Below are positions 23,897 to 31,612 of a stretch of DNA of 39,145 nucleotides, piece by piece. The position numbers and the translations under genes are program-made. Origin of the DNA: JACJXF01 sp964349045 (lineage in GTDB: Bacteria > Bacteroidota > Bacteroidia > Bacteroidales > GCA-2748055); NCBI GenBank assembly GCA_964349045.1, contig CAYGFI010000026.1, forward strand, positions 1-39,145, read 5' to 3'. The notes below the pieces were generated by a model. That model searched no databases and was not told the origin of the DNA. It saw only the letters and a list, made by a program, of their open reading frames with translations. The first letter of the stretch is position 1; every line of letters begins with the position of its first letter.

Positions 23897-25939
23897 TTAA
23901 TATTTGATCAATTCGATCGCGGCAGTAATTATTTTCTCTGTACTTGGAAGAATAGCTTTTTCAAGTATTTTGTTAAAGCCAACCGGAGTATATGGCGATC
24001 CGACTCTTTTGACCGGTGCATCTAAATATTCAAATGCCTTTTCGGTTATCAGGGAGGAAATTTCTCCGCCGAATCCCCCAAAAATTTTATCCTCATGCAC
24101 GACCAATACCTTGCCGGTTTTCTTAGCAGTTGCAATTACCGCGTCTTCATCAAGTGGGCTAAGGGATCTTAAATCGAGAACCTCCACGCTGAATCCATGT
24201 TCTTTTTCCATTTTTTCCGCGGCTTCGACGCACATATGTGTAGTATTCCCATAAGTAATCATACTAAGGTCGGTCCCTTCTCTTCTTATTCTTGCTTTTC
24301 CAAAGGGAACTTCAAAATCATCAGGAATTGGAGCGGCAGCTTTTGGACTATTATACAAGGCTTTAGGTTCCAGAAACATAGTAAGTCCTTTGGATCTTAT
24401 TGAGGTTCTAAGCAGTCCGGCTGCATCATCAGCATAAGATGGATAAACAACGCGAATACCGGGAAATGTTGTCAAAGTACCTTCGATGGTCTGTGAGTGG
24501 TAAAGACCTCCCCCGATATAACCTCCTGAAGCAAGTCTTACCGTGATATTAGGTGAAAATTGTCCGTTTGATCTCCAGTAATCATGTGAAGTATCGACCA
24601 GTTGCTCCATTGCCGGCCAGAAGTAGTCGGCAAATTCTGCGCCTTCAACAACAATTCTTATTTTCTGATTAAAGCGCGACATTCCATTCGCTGTTCCCAG
24701 TATATAATCTTCGGCAATCGGAGCATTAAAGACTCTTTCGGGTCCGAATTCCTGCTGCATTCCTTTACTTACGTTAAAAATTCCGCCTTTATCTTTATTG
24801 GCCATATCCTGACCCCATATAAATGTATCCGGGTTATGTCGAAATTCGGCTTTAAGAGTTTCATTCAAACCTTCAATAAGTTTTTTAGGTTGACCCTGAA
24901 AGTTATGAAGTCCTTCAGGATATTTTTCCGAAACATAGGCTTCGGGGATCACAAAATCATAAATCGATTCAGGGTCGGGATCTGGTGCAGCCATTCCGTT
25001 CCTGTGAGCTTCCTTAACACTCTCTTTTGTTTGATTTTCGATTTCGAGAAGTTCCTCCTCAGTAAATCTTTTGTACCGGATAAGAAGTCTCCGGTACTTA
25101 GCAAGAGGATCATACTGGAGTACATAATTCATTTCGTAATCATCGCGGTAGAGTTCATGCCGGTCGGAGTTAGAATGTGAATGAATTCTGACACAATTTG
25201 CATGAACGATGACCGGGATACCATGGGTTTCGATGTATTCCTTAGCTTCCGCCATAGTATTCATTGAATCAAATACATCTTTTCCATTACAGTGTAATAT
25301 TTTAAGGTTTTTAAAACCGGTAAAATTATTAGCAACTTTCCGGTTAGCAGTCTGGTCTTTTTTCGGAACAGAGATTCCATAACCATTATCCTGAAAGACA
25401 AATAAAACAGGGAGTTTTTCATTAGATGCTCCGTTAATTGCTTCATAAACATAACCTTCGGACACAGATGATTCTCCCTGAGAAGTAATTACGACCCCTT
25501 TAACCCCGTATCTTTTAAATGCCCTTGCAGTACCTACTCCCTGAAGAGGCTGGTTACCGGTGCAGGATGAAGAATTATGAATATTCCATTCCGGTTTGGC
25601 AAAATGGTTTGACATATGTCTTCCACCTCCGGCAACATCTGTAGCTTTAGAGATTCCATTCAGAACAATTTCATTAGCAGTAAGACCTGCGGAAAGGGTT
25701 GTAAGCAGATCCCGGTAATAAGGGAACAAGTGGTCGTGTTCTTTGTCGAATGTCTGTCCAATTGCAAGCTGAATTCCATCGTGTCCGGCATATGCAGCAT
25801 GATAGGACCATCCGATTGCCTGTTTGAGGTAATTTGGCGCCCTGTCGTCGAGAGCCCGACCCAGGGTCATAAGGCTATACCATTTTTTAAGAATTTCTTT
25901 ATCTGTTCGTTTAATATGATATTTTCTTCCCTTAATCAT
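23897..25939 (-). CDS. 2-oxoacid dehydrogenase E1, fused alpha and beta subunits
   Basis: Thiamine-diphosphate decarboxylase component of a branched-chain 2-oxoacid or pyruvate-type dehydrogenase complex. The alpha part (residues 1 to about 320) contains YAGHDGIQLAIG and the ThDP region GESSVSEGYVYEAING ... QDNGYGIS; the usual GDG of the motif reads GES, so the Mg-binding Asp is Glu. The beta part (about 350-680) has FIWGQDMANKDKGGIF, PIAEDYILGTANGMS, RLASGGYIGGGLYHSQ and VLDLRSLSPLDEDA. The frame opens at 25990, overlapping the E2 gene; I prefer the ATG at 25939 (MIKGRKYHIKR), 28 bases after the E2 stop. Fused E1 proteins are frequent in Bacteroidota. An E3 gene is not nearby. Confidence 0.9.
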   Translation of the reverse strand: MIKGRKYHIKRTDKEILKKWYSLMTLGRALDDRAPNYLKQAIGWSYHAAYAGHDGIQLAIGQTFDKEHDHLFPYYRDLLTTLSAGLTANEIVLNGISKATDVAGGGRHMSNHFAKPEWNIHNSSSCTGNQPLQGVGTARAFKRYGVKGVVITSQGESSVSEGYVYEAINGASNEKLPVLFVFQDNGYGISVPKKDQTANRKVANNFTGFKNLKILHCNGKDVFDSMNTMAEAKEYIETHGIPVIVHANCVRIHSHSNSDRHELYRDDYEMNYVLQYDPLAKYRRLLIRYKRFTEEELLEIENQTKESVKEAHRNGMAAPDPDPESIYDFVIPEAYVSEKYPEGLHNFQGQPKKLIEGLNETLKAEFRHNPDTFIWGQDMANKDKGGIFNVSKGMQQEFGPERVFNAPIAEDYILGTANGMSRFNQKIRIVVEGAEFADYFWPAMEQLVDTSHDYWRSNGQFSPNITVRLASGGYIGGGLYHSQTIEGTLTTFPGIRVVYPSYADDAAGLLRTSIRSKGLTMFLEPKALYNSPKAAAPIPDDFEVPFGKARIRREGTDLSMITYGNTTHMCVEAAEKMEKEHGFSVEVLDLRSLSPLDEDAVIATAKKTGKVLVVHEDKIFGGFGGEISSLITEKAFEYLDAPVKRVGSPYTPVGFNKILEKAILPSTEKIITAAIELIKY

Positions 25940-25967
25940 GACAAATATTTTAATTAATTCTAAATTT

Positions 25968-27308
25968 TCAGATGGTTCTGGTGGTATCAAAAGCTTCTAT
26001 ATAGTCGGCAACCTTCCTTAAGTACAATCCACCGAGTGAGCCATCGATTATCCTGTGGTCGTAAGTAAGAGAGAGAAACATTTTGTGTCTGATTGCGATT
26101 ACATCACCCATTGGAGTTTCGAGAACAGCTGGTTTTTTCTCAATGCTGCCGATCGCAATAATTGCAACCTGCGGTTGATTTATTATTGGGGTGCCAATAG
26201 AATTCTTAAAAGATCCGAAGTTGGTAATTGTAAAGGTACCATCTTGTATTTCTTCGGGTTTTAATTTATTGTTCCTGGCAGCATTGGCAAGGCGGTTAAG
26301 TTCTTTGGTAAGACCTGCCAGGTTAAGAAAATCAGCATTTTTTATCACAGGAACTATCAGGTTGTAATTGGGCAGTGCAACTGCAATGCCTAAGTTTATT
26401 CGTTTTTTAATTATTATTTTTTCTCCCTCGACTGAGGAATTGATCATGGGGTAGTCTTTAAGAGCTTTGATGATTGCTTCCAGAAATATAGGAAGGAATG
26501 TGATTTTATCCCCTTCCCTTTTTTCAAATTCATCTTTAACTTTATTTCTCCAGTTCACCACATTGGTTACATCAGCCTCGAGCATATTGGTAACATGAGC
26601 TGAGACCTGAATTGATTTGATCATATGCTCGGCAATTATCTTTCGCATCCTGTCCATCTGCACTATTTCATCACCTGAGCTTATTGAAACCGGAGCTGCA
26701 GGCTTTTCTGAAGGAGCCTGACCTTTTTCGACAGATAAATTGATGTTATCAGCAGTTTGAGCAACCGGTTTTTCAACAGTTTTCGGGATTTTATTGTTTT
26801 CGAGGAACGAAAGAATATCCTGTTTCTGAACTCTGCCTTCTCTCCCACTTCCGGGAATGGTATCAAGTACAGCCTGGGAAATATTTTCTTCAGCAGCGAT
26901 TTTACGAACCAGGGGAGAATAAAACCTTCCCGTAGTACTTGTGATGGTTTCTTTTGATAAAACGACCGGCTCTTCAGAATCATCAGGTTCTGAAGGTAAG
27001 GGTATGGTTGTAGCAGGAACTACAGGAGCCACAGCTTCCTTTGTCACAGCTTCAGGGATTTCGTCGACATCCAGATTGATAATGGCTATTACAGAGCCAA
27101 CCGGAACCACTTCATCCTGCTGGTATAATAATTTTGTCACTACACCTTCAACCGGACTGGGTATTTCGGAATCAACCTTATCGGTAGCAATTTCAAGTAA
27201 CACATCATCTTCTACAACTTTATCACCAACCTTAATAAACCATTTGGTAATAGTTGCTTCTTCAATACTTTCTCCCATTTTGGGCATTATGACTTCGTAC
27301 TGTGCCAT
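25968..27308 (-). CDS. dihydrolipoamide acyltransferase E2 of the 2-oxoacid dehydrogenase complex
   Basis: Core component that transfers the acyl group to CoA. Residues 1-77 form the lipoyl domain, with Lys44 in EIATDKVDSEIPSP as the lipoylation site. A Pro/Ala-rich linker leads to the peripheral-subunit-binding domain at about 133-170 (YSPLVRKIAAEENIS ... GSGREGRVQKQDILSFL). Residues 215-446 form the catalytic domain with DRMRKIIAEHMIKS, FTITNFGSFKNSIGTPIINQ and LTYDHRIIDGSLGG, in which the HRIIDG motif holds the catalytic His and Asp. It is the first gene of the operon; the fused E1 and flavodoxin genes follow. Substrate class (branched-chain versus pyruvate) cannot be decided from sequence alone, but similarity to branched-chain E2 seems higher. 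Confidence 0.92.
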   Translation of the reverse strand: MAQYEVIMPKMGESIEEATITKWFIKVGDKVVEDDVLLEIATDKVDSEIPSPVEGVVTKLLYQQDEVVPVGSVIAIINLDVDEIPEAVTKEAVAPVVPATTIPLPSEPDDSEEPVVLSKETITSTTGRFYSPLVRKIAAEENISQAVLDTIPGSGREGRVQKQDILSFLENNKIPKTVEKPVAQTADNINLSVEKGQAPSEKPAAPVSISSGDEIVQMDRMRKIIAEHMIKSIQVSAHVTNMLEADVTNVVNWRNKVKDEFEKREGDKITFLPIFLEAIIKALKDYPMINSSVEGEKIIIKKRINLGIAVALPNYNLIVPVIKNADFLNLAGLTKELNRLANAARNNKLKPEEIQDGTFTITNFGSFKNSIGTPIINQPQVAIIAIGSIEKKPAVLETPMGDVIAIRHKMFLSLTYDHRIIDGSLGGLYLRKVADYIEAFDTTRTI

Positions 27309-27329
27309 TTTAAATATAGTTTAGGGATG

Positions 27330-27337
27330 CAAAAATA
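27330..27337 (-). promoter_or_regulatory. -7 element upstream of the E2-E1-flavodoxin operon
   Basis: Minus-strand TATTTTTG matches TAnnTTTG exactly, 22 bases before the E2 start. No TTTG is found at the -33 distance, so the assignment is tentative. Confidence 0.4.
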
Positions 27338-27507
27338 GCAAAAAATGAATTTTTACTTATCTAAATACAAATTAAATAGTTTGAAATATAAGAATAAGTA
27401 GTGGAAAATCCACTGCCAAGTAACAACAAAGCGTTAAAATTGTTTAGATGAGAATCATTGCAGGAAAATATACCATTTCCTAATGACTTTTCTGAGAAAA
27501 CTTAAAT

Positions 27508-28464
27508 TTAACAATCCAGTTCATCCGAAATAAATTCCACGGAATATATGAGGGGTTGACCGCAAGGAATCCTTTCGAAAGCAGGTGCATTAGCCCCGGA
27601 ACTGACCCGGATTACGTTTATATCAGGATACCTTGATGCAAGAAGTAATGCCAGTAATGAAAAGACTTTTGGTCCCACAGGAACCATTACGACATTATAT
27701 TTCATCCTAAGGTTAAGGCAGAGATTTGTTATGATTTCATTGGTTTTTTCCAGGTCATGAAGGGGAAAGCTTATAAGGTTTCTGATTTCCGACTGTTCAA
27801 TTATTTCCTGATTATTTTTTAATACCCTTTCGACGTATTTCTCCTCATCTGAAGGATCAGCATAAAGGAGATAAGTTACAGCCGGATTAAGATTTTTACG
27901 GATGAATTCCGGACGAGTTTTATCAAGACCCAATCCGATTATCAGAGCAACAGGTTTGGTGGAATCTGATCCATTTTTACCAGGATTTGACAACCGATTA
28001 TTGATTTTAACAGCAACAGATTTACCTGATTCATTATGCAAGGCCGGTGTATAAGAAAAATGTACTGTAACATTATTGCATGCTATAGTATTAAAGATAA
28101 GATAGTTTATCATTCCTGAATACCAGACCTTTGTCATGCTTGAATAATCAAAAAGAACATTTAAATGCTCTTTACCGGAGATATTAAAAATTCCTGAGAA
28201 AATTGTTTCCAGGTCGAGGTTTTGTTCCCCTGAAAGAGTAATAAGTCTAAAGCCTTTTTCCAGCAGGTATGCATCGTTATTTTTTCTTTGGAGTTTTCCG
28301 GGTTTCTCTTCAAATGCCAGTGCAATCTTCAAATCGGCTTTTATTGCATAATTTTGGGGAAGATAAATGCTTCTTAGTTCATAACCGGCAACAAGGATAA
28401 ATAAATCGTATTTTATTTTTTGCAGTTCCTTAGGTAATATCTGATTTGCGCTTTGAAATTCCAT
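27508..28464 (-). CDS. hypothetical protein, two Rossmann-like halves
   Basis: Not recognised. The 318-residue protein has no signal peptide or membrane segment. The N-terminal half begins with an IKYDLFILVAGYELRS strand-loop, then has LNVLFDYSSMTKVWYSGMI. The C-terminal half (VALIIGLGLDKTRPEF, then YNVVMVPVGPKVFSLLALLL and INVIRVSSGAN) alternates hydrophobic strands with helices and Gly-rich turns, as in a Rossmann-like nucleotide- or ligand-sensing fold. The invariant-looking pieces FDYSSMTKVWY and VPVGPKVFSLL could be active or binding sites. It is flanked on the same strand by the E2 gene (199 bases downstream) and a serine hydrolase (99 bases upstream); no functional link is evident. A defence- or sensor-type role is possible but not supported by context. 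Confidence 0.75.
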   Translation of the reverse strand: MEFQSANQILPKELQKIKYDLFILVAGYELRSIYLPQNYAIKADLKIALAFEEKPGKLQRKNNDAYLLEKGFRLITLSGEQNLDLETIFSGIFNISGKEHLNVLFDYSSMTKVWYSGMINYLIFNTIACNNVTVHFSYTPALHNESGKSVAVKINNRLSNPGKNGSDSTKPVALIIGLGLDKTRPEFIRKNLNPAVTYLLYADPSDEEKYVERVLKNNQEIIEQSEIRNLISFPLHDLEKTNEIITNLCLNLRMKYNVVMVPVGPKVFSLLALLLASRYPDINVIRVSSGANAPAFERIPCGQPLIYSVEFISDELDC

Positions 28465-28563
28465 TAAATTCAGGTTCTCAATTTGTAGATGCTAAAAATA
28501 GCATTAAAATCTGAGCAGACAAATTATTACATGTTTAAAATCGGGACAAAATTGATTGGAAAT

Positions 28564-29901
28564 CTACAATTGCGGGTTTAAAGGGGGAATTCCTCCAAGA
28601 GAAGGTTTAGAGGATAAATTTTGCACCTCAAAAAGGTTTATTTTGGGCCATTGTTTTGTCCTATAGACGGAGGCAAACATAGTATAAGAAAGTTTGCTAT
28701 GAAGCCGGTTACGTTTGTAACCAGATGTATTCAACAGGATAACCCAGTTAATCCCATTATCGAGACGCATCACTAAAGCTGTTGTCCCTGAGAATGAACC
28801 TGTTCTCCACCATGTTCCGTATTTATCAACTCCTCTCCATCCATAGAGTCCGTTTCCGGCAATTACCGGATTAGTCATCATCATTAAAGTTTCCTTCTTT
28901 AGAATATCAGGCTGATAATCGAATCCATCCAAAATAGTTAGAAGTTTAGCTAATTCAGGTGCGGAAGCGACCCATCCACCTGCTGCTCCGAGCAAATTCA
29001 GATCATTCCCCCCATACGATTTAGGAACCATTTTATCTGAGCCATCTACAGCCATAACATAAGCAGAGCCGGCAGGTTCAAAATATTTTACCTCATTTGG
29101 AAACTTCTCATGATATAGATTATGGCCAATATGCATATCGTAAATTCCAGCCGGACGAAGTATATTGATCATAACATAGTCTTCATATTTCATTTTAGTT
29201 ACTTTTTCAATAATTCTTCCGAGTACCGCATATCCGAAATTGGAATAGGAATAACGTTTTCCTGGAGCATAGCTAAGTTTATCCTTTAGAATAAATTCAA
29301 TTATCATATCGATATCTGAAGGATTTTCAGACTTCATTCTCCGGGCAACATAGGGGGAGTTAAAAATCGGGTCACCATGTTTTTTGTTCCAGCCTGCTGT
29401 ATGATTAAGAAGGTTTGCAACAGTTATCTGACTAATTAATGGATCTTTAAACTCCAGAAACCTGGGATCATTCAGTAAACCATTTTGACCGAATACTGTA
29501 TCGGTCAGGGAAATAATTCCCTGCTCATAAAGCTTCATAATGGCCACTGCTGTAATCAGCTTGGAAATACTGGCTATACGAAAGAGATGTCCGGGTTGGA
29601 CATTTTCATCTGTTTCGTCATTGGCTAACCCAAATCCTTTAGCGTAAACAAGCTTTTCGTGATGAGTAATAGCAACTGATGCCCCGACAATGTTGTATTT
29701 CTTTAAAAATGACTCAATAAGGTGATCAATACCTTTTGTCTCAATATAATCTGAGTTTGTATTGTCAAGTTTCATGGCGAATGATATCTGATCATCCGGT
29801 TTAAAGAGACTATTCTCTTTTTTAACTGAAAAACTGATTGCCGTTTCAAGGAAAAAAAACAACAAAACCAAAACAAATATCAACCCAGCTTTACCCCTCA
29901 T
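28564..29901 (-). CDS. serine hydrolase, beta-lactamase family (class C fold)
   Basis: A 445-residue exported hydrolase of the beta-lactamase/PBP4* family. An N-terminal hydrophobic segment (residues 5-25) is a signal peptide or anchor. The nucleophile motif S-x-x-K is SISK (Ser111, Lys114) in LFRIASISKLITAVAIM; the Y-x-N motif is YSN in RYSYSNFGYAVLGRI; and a third-motif candidate is RTGSFSGTTALV, where many esterase members have HxG or KTG. Related proteins include carboxylesterases, D-aminopeptidases and PBP-like enzymes, so true beta-lactam hydrolysis should not be assumed. The C-terminal 40 residues are extra to the core fold. A -7-like element (29937-29944, minus strand) precedes the gene. 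Confidence 0.88.
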   Translation of the reverse strand: MRGKAGLIFVLVLLFFFLETAISFSVKKENSLFKPDDQISFAMKLDNTNSDYIETKGIDHLIESFLKKYNIVGASVAITHHEKLVYAKGFGLANDETDENVQPGHLFRIASISKLITAVAIMKLYEQGIISLTDTVFGQNGLLNDPRFLEFKDPLISQITVANLLNHTAGWNKKHGDPIFNSPYVARRMKSENPSDIDMIIEFILKDKLSYAPGKRYSYSNFGYAVLGRIIEKVTKMKYEDYVMINILRPAGIYDMHIGHNLYHEKFPNEVKYFEPAGSAYVMAVDGSDKMVPKSYGGNDLNLLGAAGGWVASAPELAKLLTILDGFDYQPDILKKETLMMMTNPVIAGNGLYGWRGVDKYGTWWRTGSFSGTTALVMRLDNGINWVILLNTSGYKRNRLHSKLSYTMFASVYRTKQWPKINLFEVQNLSSKPSLGGIPPLNPQL

Positions 29902-29936
29902 TACTTTTATTGAAAATAATCATAAATAATCTGGTG

Positions 29937-29944
29937 CAAAATTA
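29937..29944 (-). promoter_or_regulatory. -7 element upstream of the serine hydrolase gene
   Basis: Minus-strand TAATTTTG fits TAnnTTTG and lies 36 bases before the start codon at 29901. No -33 TTTG at the expected distance. Confidence 0.35.
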
Positions 29945-30212
29945 ATGTAAATCCTTGAGCTAAGTTCGGTTTTGATTTCAACAAAAACTGAAGATATTAA
30001 CAGATGGGTCAAAAGTCTTGATATCATTGGGCTTTTGAAGAAATGGATTAATTGCGAAGAGTAGATAATCGCTTTAAACAGACATTATTCGCATCCGATA
30101 AAGAATGGTTAACCCAGAGTAATTAGAAGGCTTATGTATAAAAAAGAATGATTGATCAAAAGGTCAGTAAAAAAGAGTTATACAGTGACGTTTTATAATG
30201 TTTTGGGTATTG
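29945..30212. other. intergenic, nothing recognised
   Basis: AT-rich sequence between the serine hydrolase promoter region and the 3' end of the candidate RNA. I see no gene, repeat or structure in it. Confidence 0.4.
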
Positions 30213-30695
30213 TTAAAAACAAAATGGGAACTAAATCGTGAGATAAAGTTCCCATTTCATTGTTTAGATACCGTAGCATCCAGACAATGCCAAGCTACTG
30301 TTATTATGGTCAGTTCGTCTTTCCCGGACGTTCCATACCGGTTCAGAGAGGAACCCTGGCGATTTCATGTTTCGGGTTACCCCGATTCTGAAATGTTCCC
30401 GTTAAGCCAACAGGCAGGTTTGGGTCTTACGATCCTCTTCTGGCTATTGTGATGTATTCCGGATACCTGTGAAGGTTTCCTTCATTTATCTGCCCTTCGG
30501 GCCAACCACTCAATGAACATCTTGCGATGATCCCAGGCGTTGGGTGAGCACTACTCGAAGTATTTTGCTCATTTTAGCTCCTGAAACGTTGGAGTTTAGC
30601 CTTGCGGTTCACCTCCCGGGAGCTTTTTGCTAGGCCGAAGCTTTGCTAAAGACTGATCCCCGTTTTTCAGAGCGACCTTTTATCGCTTACTTGGT
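30213..30695 (-). ncRNA. candidate large structured non-coding RNA (about 480 nt, class unknown)
   Basis: Minus-strand transcript unit with its own promoter (30700-30731) and terminator (30222-30257), lacking a credible reading frame. Helices seen on the minus strand, with plus coordinates: possible closing helix CCAAGU (30689-30694) with GCUUGG (30290-30295); AGCGA/UCGCU (30671-30687); a C-UUCG-G loop (30634-30641); GAGC/GCUC enclosing UACU/AGUA (30546-30570); CAUC-GCAA-GAUG (30518-30529); GCCC-GAA-GGGC (30492-30502); UGAAGG-AAA-CCUUCA (30470-30484); GGAUC-GUAA-GACCC with one mismatch (30422-30435); AUUUCA/UGAAAU enclosing UCGGG-GUAA-CCCGA (30362-30394); GGUUC/GAACC (30340-30355); and a 12-position helix CAUUGUCUGGAU with AUCUAAACAAUG, one mismatch and one wobble (30258-30289). 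The GNRA loops exist only in this orientation. No motif of RNase P RNA, tmRNA, SRP RNA or rRNA was found. Confidence 0.7.
30222..30257 (-). terminator. intrinsic terminator of the candidate RNA
   Basis: AAATGGGAAC (30222-30231) and GTTCCCATTT (30248-30257) form a perfect 10-bp stem with a 16-base loop. Read on the minus strand, the 3' arm runs into TTTTGTTTTT, the expected U-tract. Confidence 0.8.
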
Positions 30696-30699
30696 TCAA

Positions 30700-30731
30700 C
30701 AAATATATTTGGGAAGTGAAGAAAAAACAAA
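30700..30731 (-). promoter_or_regulatory. consensus Bacteroidota promoter of the candidate RNA
   Basis: On the minus strand TTTG (30731-30728), a 20-base spacer, then TATATTTG (30707-30700) match TTTG-N17-23-TAnnTTTG exactly. The predicted start, about 5-7 bases beyond, is near 30694, precisely where the possible closing helix begins. Confidence 0.75.
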
Positions 30732-30744
30732 TAAAAATCGCTGA

Positions 30745-30857
30745 AACTCCTAACAATGTTTCGACAGGAGTTATTAACAATTTGTTTAAATCTCTACAGG
30801 TCAGTAATTGTAATAGTTTTATTGCTTTTATCGGCTTATAAACCGGAGTTATTAACA
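30745..30857. repeat. GGAGTTATTAACAATT direct repeats and hairpin upstream of the RNA
   Basis: GGAGTTATTAACAATT occurs twice, 78 bases apart, with its TTATTAACA core at 30771-30779 and 30849-30857. The first copy's AGGAGTT (30766-30772) also pairs with AACTCCT (30745-30751) in a 7-bp stem. They lie just upstream of the RNA promoter on the minus strand, where they could serve as regulator binding sites. Confidence 0.55.
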
Positions 30858-30859
30858 AT

Positions 30860-31170
30860 TAGTGTTTTGTAAAATGATTAAATTTTTATGAAGTCAGTAA
30901 AAATATCAAGAGTAAATCCGGTTCTCATGGCTCAAAAGTCTCAACTAAAAATGCAATAATGTGTGAATATTTTTTGAATGTTGTACTAAAGGGAATTTTT
31001 CTGCCCAGTGTGTAAAAAAAATAACGGGGAATACTTAAGAGTTCTTCGGATGTTGTAACGAGTTTTTATTTTCAGGTTTCAGGATTTTATGGTCAAAATC
31101 CTCCCTCTTGCTGCGGGGTAACGAAAGTAGTTTGAGAAACTCTCCTTAGTCGTTTGGAATACTGGATTGA
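30860..31170. other. intergenic, little recognised
   Basis: AT-rich sequence with one small hairpin, GGATTTT-atggtc-AAAATCC (31082-31101), not followed by a U-tract on either strand. No gene or known element seen. Confidence 0.4.
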
Positions 31171-31300
31171 GACACTCCTTCGTCCTGCGGACTAATGGAA
31201 TAAGACCCTCCTTTGTCCTGCGGACTAATGAAATGAGACCCTCCTTCGTCCTGCGGACTAATGAAATGAGACCCTCCTTCGTCCTGCGGACTTCGGAGGG
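31171..31300. repeat. 33-bp tandem repeat (four copies)
   Basis: Units begin at 31171, 31204, 31237 and 31270; the core reads CCCTCCTTCGTCCTGCGGAC. The last unit ends in TTCGGAGGG, which is complementary to the unit start CCCTCC, so the end can fold back. The 33-base period keeps one minus-strand frame open (31146-31373), encoding an 11-residue repeat of the type SPQDEGGSHFI; I regard that as a by-product of the array. Similar CCTTCGTCCTGCGGAC motifs are dispersed in intergenic DNA of Bacteroidota, from memory. Confidence 0.85.
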
Positions 31301-31577
31301 TGAGTAAATTGAGGTCCAGACGATAAAAATGCATCTTCACAGAGGCATGCCTGAAAAAGAACCTAATAACCAAAAATAACTAAACCTAAAACTACGATTT
31401 ATTGTCCGGACCTCGTTTATAAAACAAGGGTGAATGAAAAATGTTTACCCGGGTATAAAATAATATTTTGAAGTTTGAATGATTGGAAAGTAACTTGTCT
31501 TATCCTGAATAGGATAAATGTTTATAAAATTGATATCCGGTCAAATATGTAAAATATTTTTGTTCTTCAAAAGAAAA
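31301..31577. other. intergenic, nothing recognised
   Basis: AT-rich spacer between the 33-bp array and the terminator of the large PKD gene. No gene or repeat seen. Confidence 0.4.
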
Positions 31578-31601
31578 AAAGGCGCCCATACAGGCGCCTT
31601 T
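31578..31601. terminator. bidirectional intrinsic terminator after the PKD-repeat gene
   Basis: AAAGGCGCC (31578-31586) and GGCGCCTTT (31593-31601) form a 9-bp stem with a 6-base loop. On the minus strand, the direction of the large gene that stops at 31613, it is followed by TTTTTTTC. T-rich sequence also follows on the plus strand. Confidence 0.88.
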
Positions 31602-31612
31602 CTCTTTTTTGA

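Noticed and set aside
28564..29901. Antibiotic-resistance beta-lactamase
   Set aside because: The fold family is broad (esterases, peptidases); the SxxK and YxN motifs alone do not show beta-lactam hydrolysis.
30198..30452. 84-codon plus-strand frame
   Set aside because: It runs antisense through the structured RNA and its terminator, and has no motif or ribosome binding site.
30213..30695. RNase P RNA or tmRNA as the identity of the structured RNA
   Set aside because: The conserved AGAGGAAAGTCC-like region and the ACAGAA element of RNase P RNA are absent, and there is no tRNA-like end or tag reading frame as in tmRNA.
30213..30695. Group II intron remnant
   Set aside because: No GUGYG 5' end, no domain V-like hairpin and no reverse transcriptase fragment is seen; a dedicated promoter and terminator also fit an independent RNA better. 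Not fully excluded without a covariance search.
30771..30857. Replication origin with DnaA boxes
   Set aside because: Only two near-matches (TTATTAACA, one mismatch each), with no AT-rich unwinding cluster or dnaA/dnaN gene nearby.
30667..30858. 63-codon minus-strand frame
   Set aside because: It overlaps the RNA promoter and the direct repeats; its repeated LLITPV piece comes from those DNA repeats.
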